Below are positions 63,779 to 64,000 of a stretch of DNA of 64,000 bases, piece after piece. Each line of letters starts with the position of its first letter. The first letter of the stretch is position 1. Both the position numbers and the translations under genes were made by a program. Under the pieces are notes generated by a model. The model was not told the DNA's origin, did no database searches, and saw only the letters and a program-made list of their open reading frames with translations. The DNA is from Sulfitobacter sp. W027 (GTDB taxonomy: Bacteria; Pseudomonadota; Alphaproteobacteria; Rhodobacterales; Rhodobacteraceae): NCBI RefSeq assembly GCF_025143985.1, contig NZ_CP083564.1, positions 3,060,001 to 3,124,000 of the forward strand, read 5' to 3'.

Positions 63779-64000
63779 TCAGTTCGAAACGCTTTGCAGG
63801 TAGGCGATCACGTCGGCGCGGTCTTCGACTTTGCGCAGACCTGCGAAACCCATTGTGGTGCCGGGTGCGTAGCCTTTGGGGCTGGCAAGAAAGGCGCTCA
63901 GCTCTTCCGGGGTCCAGCTGCCGTCGATCGAGGACAGCGCGCCGGAGTAGCCGAAATCACCAACGGCGGCGATGTCACGGCCAACCACACCGTCAAGGTG
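63779..64000 (-). CDS. C-terminal part of a c-type cytochrome; gene runs off the right edge
   Basis: The visible 73 residues end F-A-G-L-R-K-V-E-D-R-A-D-V-I-A-Y-L-Q-S-V-S-N, the C-terminal helix of class I cytochromes c, and hold the axial methionine in G-T-T-M-G-F-A-G-L. The heme-binding C-x-x-C-H is outside the window. This matches Rhodobacterales cytochrome c552/CycM-type proteins, which carry electrons in the periplasm; the exact type cannot be fixed from this part. Confidence 0.88.
   Translation of the reverse strand, partial: HLDGVVGRDIAAVGDFGYSGALSSIDGSWTPEELSAFLASPKGYAPGTTMGFAGLRKVEDRADVIAYLQSVSN

Overview
The window looks like an ordinary, GC-rich chromosomal segment of an alphaproteobacterium of the order Rhodobacterales, most likely a marine Roseobacter-group organism (Sulfitobacter-like). 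This rests on gene content and order: split ATP synthase F0 genes with both b and b' subunits, MipZ, the pckA/chvI-chvG/hprK/rapZ/EIIA/HPr neighbourhood, rpsP-bluB-rimM-trmD-rplS-rpmE, DUF6473 and DUF2783 proteins. The genus is inference. I see no prophage, insertion sequence, integrase, CRISPR array or rRNA operon. One tRNA gene is present. Coding density is about 90% and the only gene-free stretch over 300 bases is the divergent chvI/pckA control region.

Layout. 1-5.9 kb: 5' part of tuf, a lipoprotein, a cytochrome P450, topoisomerase IV subunit A (parC) and an exported SH3 protein. 6-11.4 kb: a short-chain dehydrogenase, a twin-helix HIG1-like protein, a cobalamin adenosyltransferase, electron-transfer flavoprotein etfBA, a DUF6473 protein and 3-hydroxybutyryl-CoA dehydrogenase. 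11.5-18.9 kb: an acyltransferase and the regulatory cluster HPr, EIIA, rapZ, short hprK, chvG, chvI, divergent from pckA; this is an incomplete, regulatory phosphotransferase system next to an envelope/acid-sensing two-component system and the first gluconeogenic enzyme. 18.9-24.4 kb: two divergent regulators, SMC and a small lipoprotein. 24.5-27.1 kb: atpI-B-E-F'-F. 27.3-30.4 kb: ArsR regulator, a 25-residue membrane peptide, EamA transporter, LysR regulator and divergent azoreductase. 30.7-36.9 kb: a translation/secretion block running ffh, chorismate mutase, rpsP, bluB, a 49-residue protein, rimM, a sulfotransferase-like gene, trmD, a DUF1328 protein, rplS, rpmE. 37-40 kb: a membrane protein, mipZ, another EamA transporter.

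39.7-47.9 kb is the most distinctive part: a MarR regulator divergent from hmgA, fahA, a metallo-beta-lactamase-fold protein with a degraded metal site, a small membrane protein, an MhpA/MhaA-like flavoprotein monooxygenase and a 62-residue DUF2783 protein, then a Tat-exported solute-binding protein. I interpret it as a homogentisate catabolic island whose monooxygenase and small partner resemble the two-component 3-hydroxyphenylacetate 6-hydroxylase (MhaA/MhaB) that makes homogentisate. 47.9-53.7 kb: acetamidase/formamidase, Gfo/Idh/MocA oxidoreductase, thioesterase, a CAU tRNA, an SDR lacking its catalytic lysine, an RsmC-like methyltransferase, ClpS and a HAD phosphatase. 53.9-64 kb: a D,D-carboxypeptidase with a SPOR-like domain, the yejABEF-type peptide importer, a divergent GAF histidine kinase, an alpha/beta hydrolase and the C-terminal part of a c-type cytochrome.

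Non-coding structure worth reading: a repeated palindromic element at three convergent gene ends (11.4, 37.0 and 55.5 kb), a perfect DnaA box upstream of smc, three tandem hairpins before ffh, a nested hairpin between parC and the SH3 gene, and helically phased 11-base repeats before the carboxypeptidase gene. No single obviously new multi-gene system is visible; the best candidates are the homogentisate island and the repeated extragenic element.
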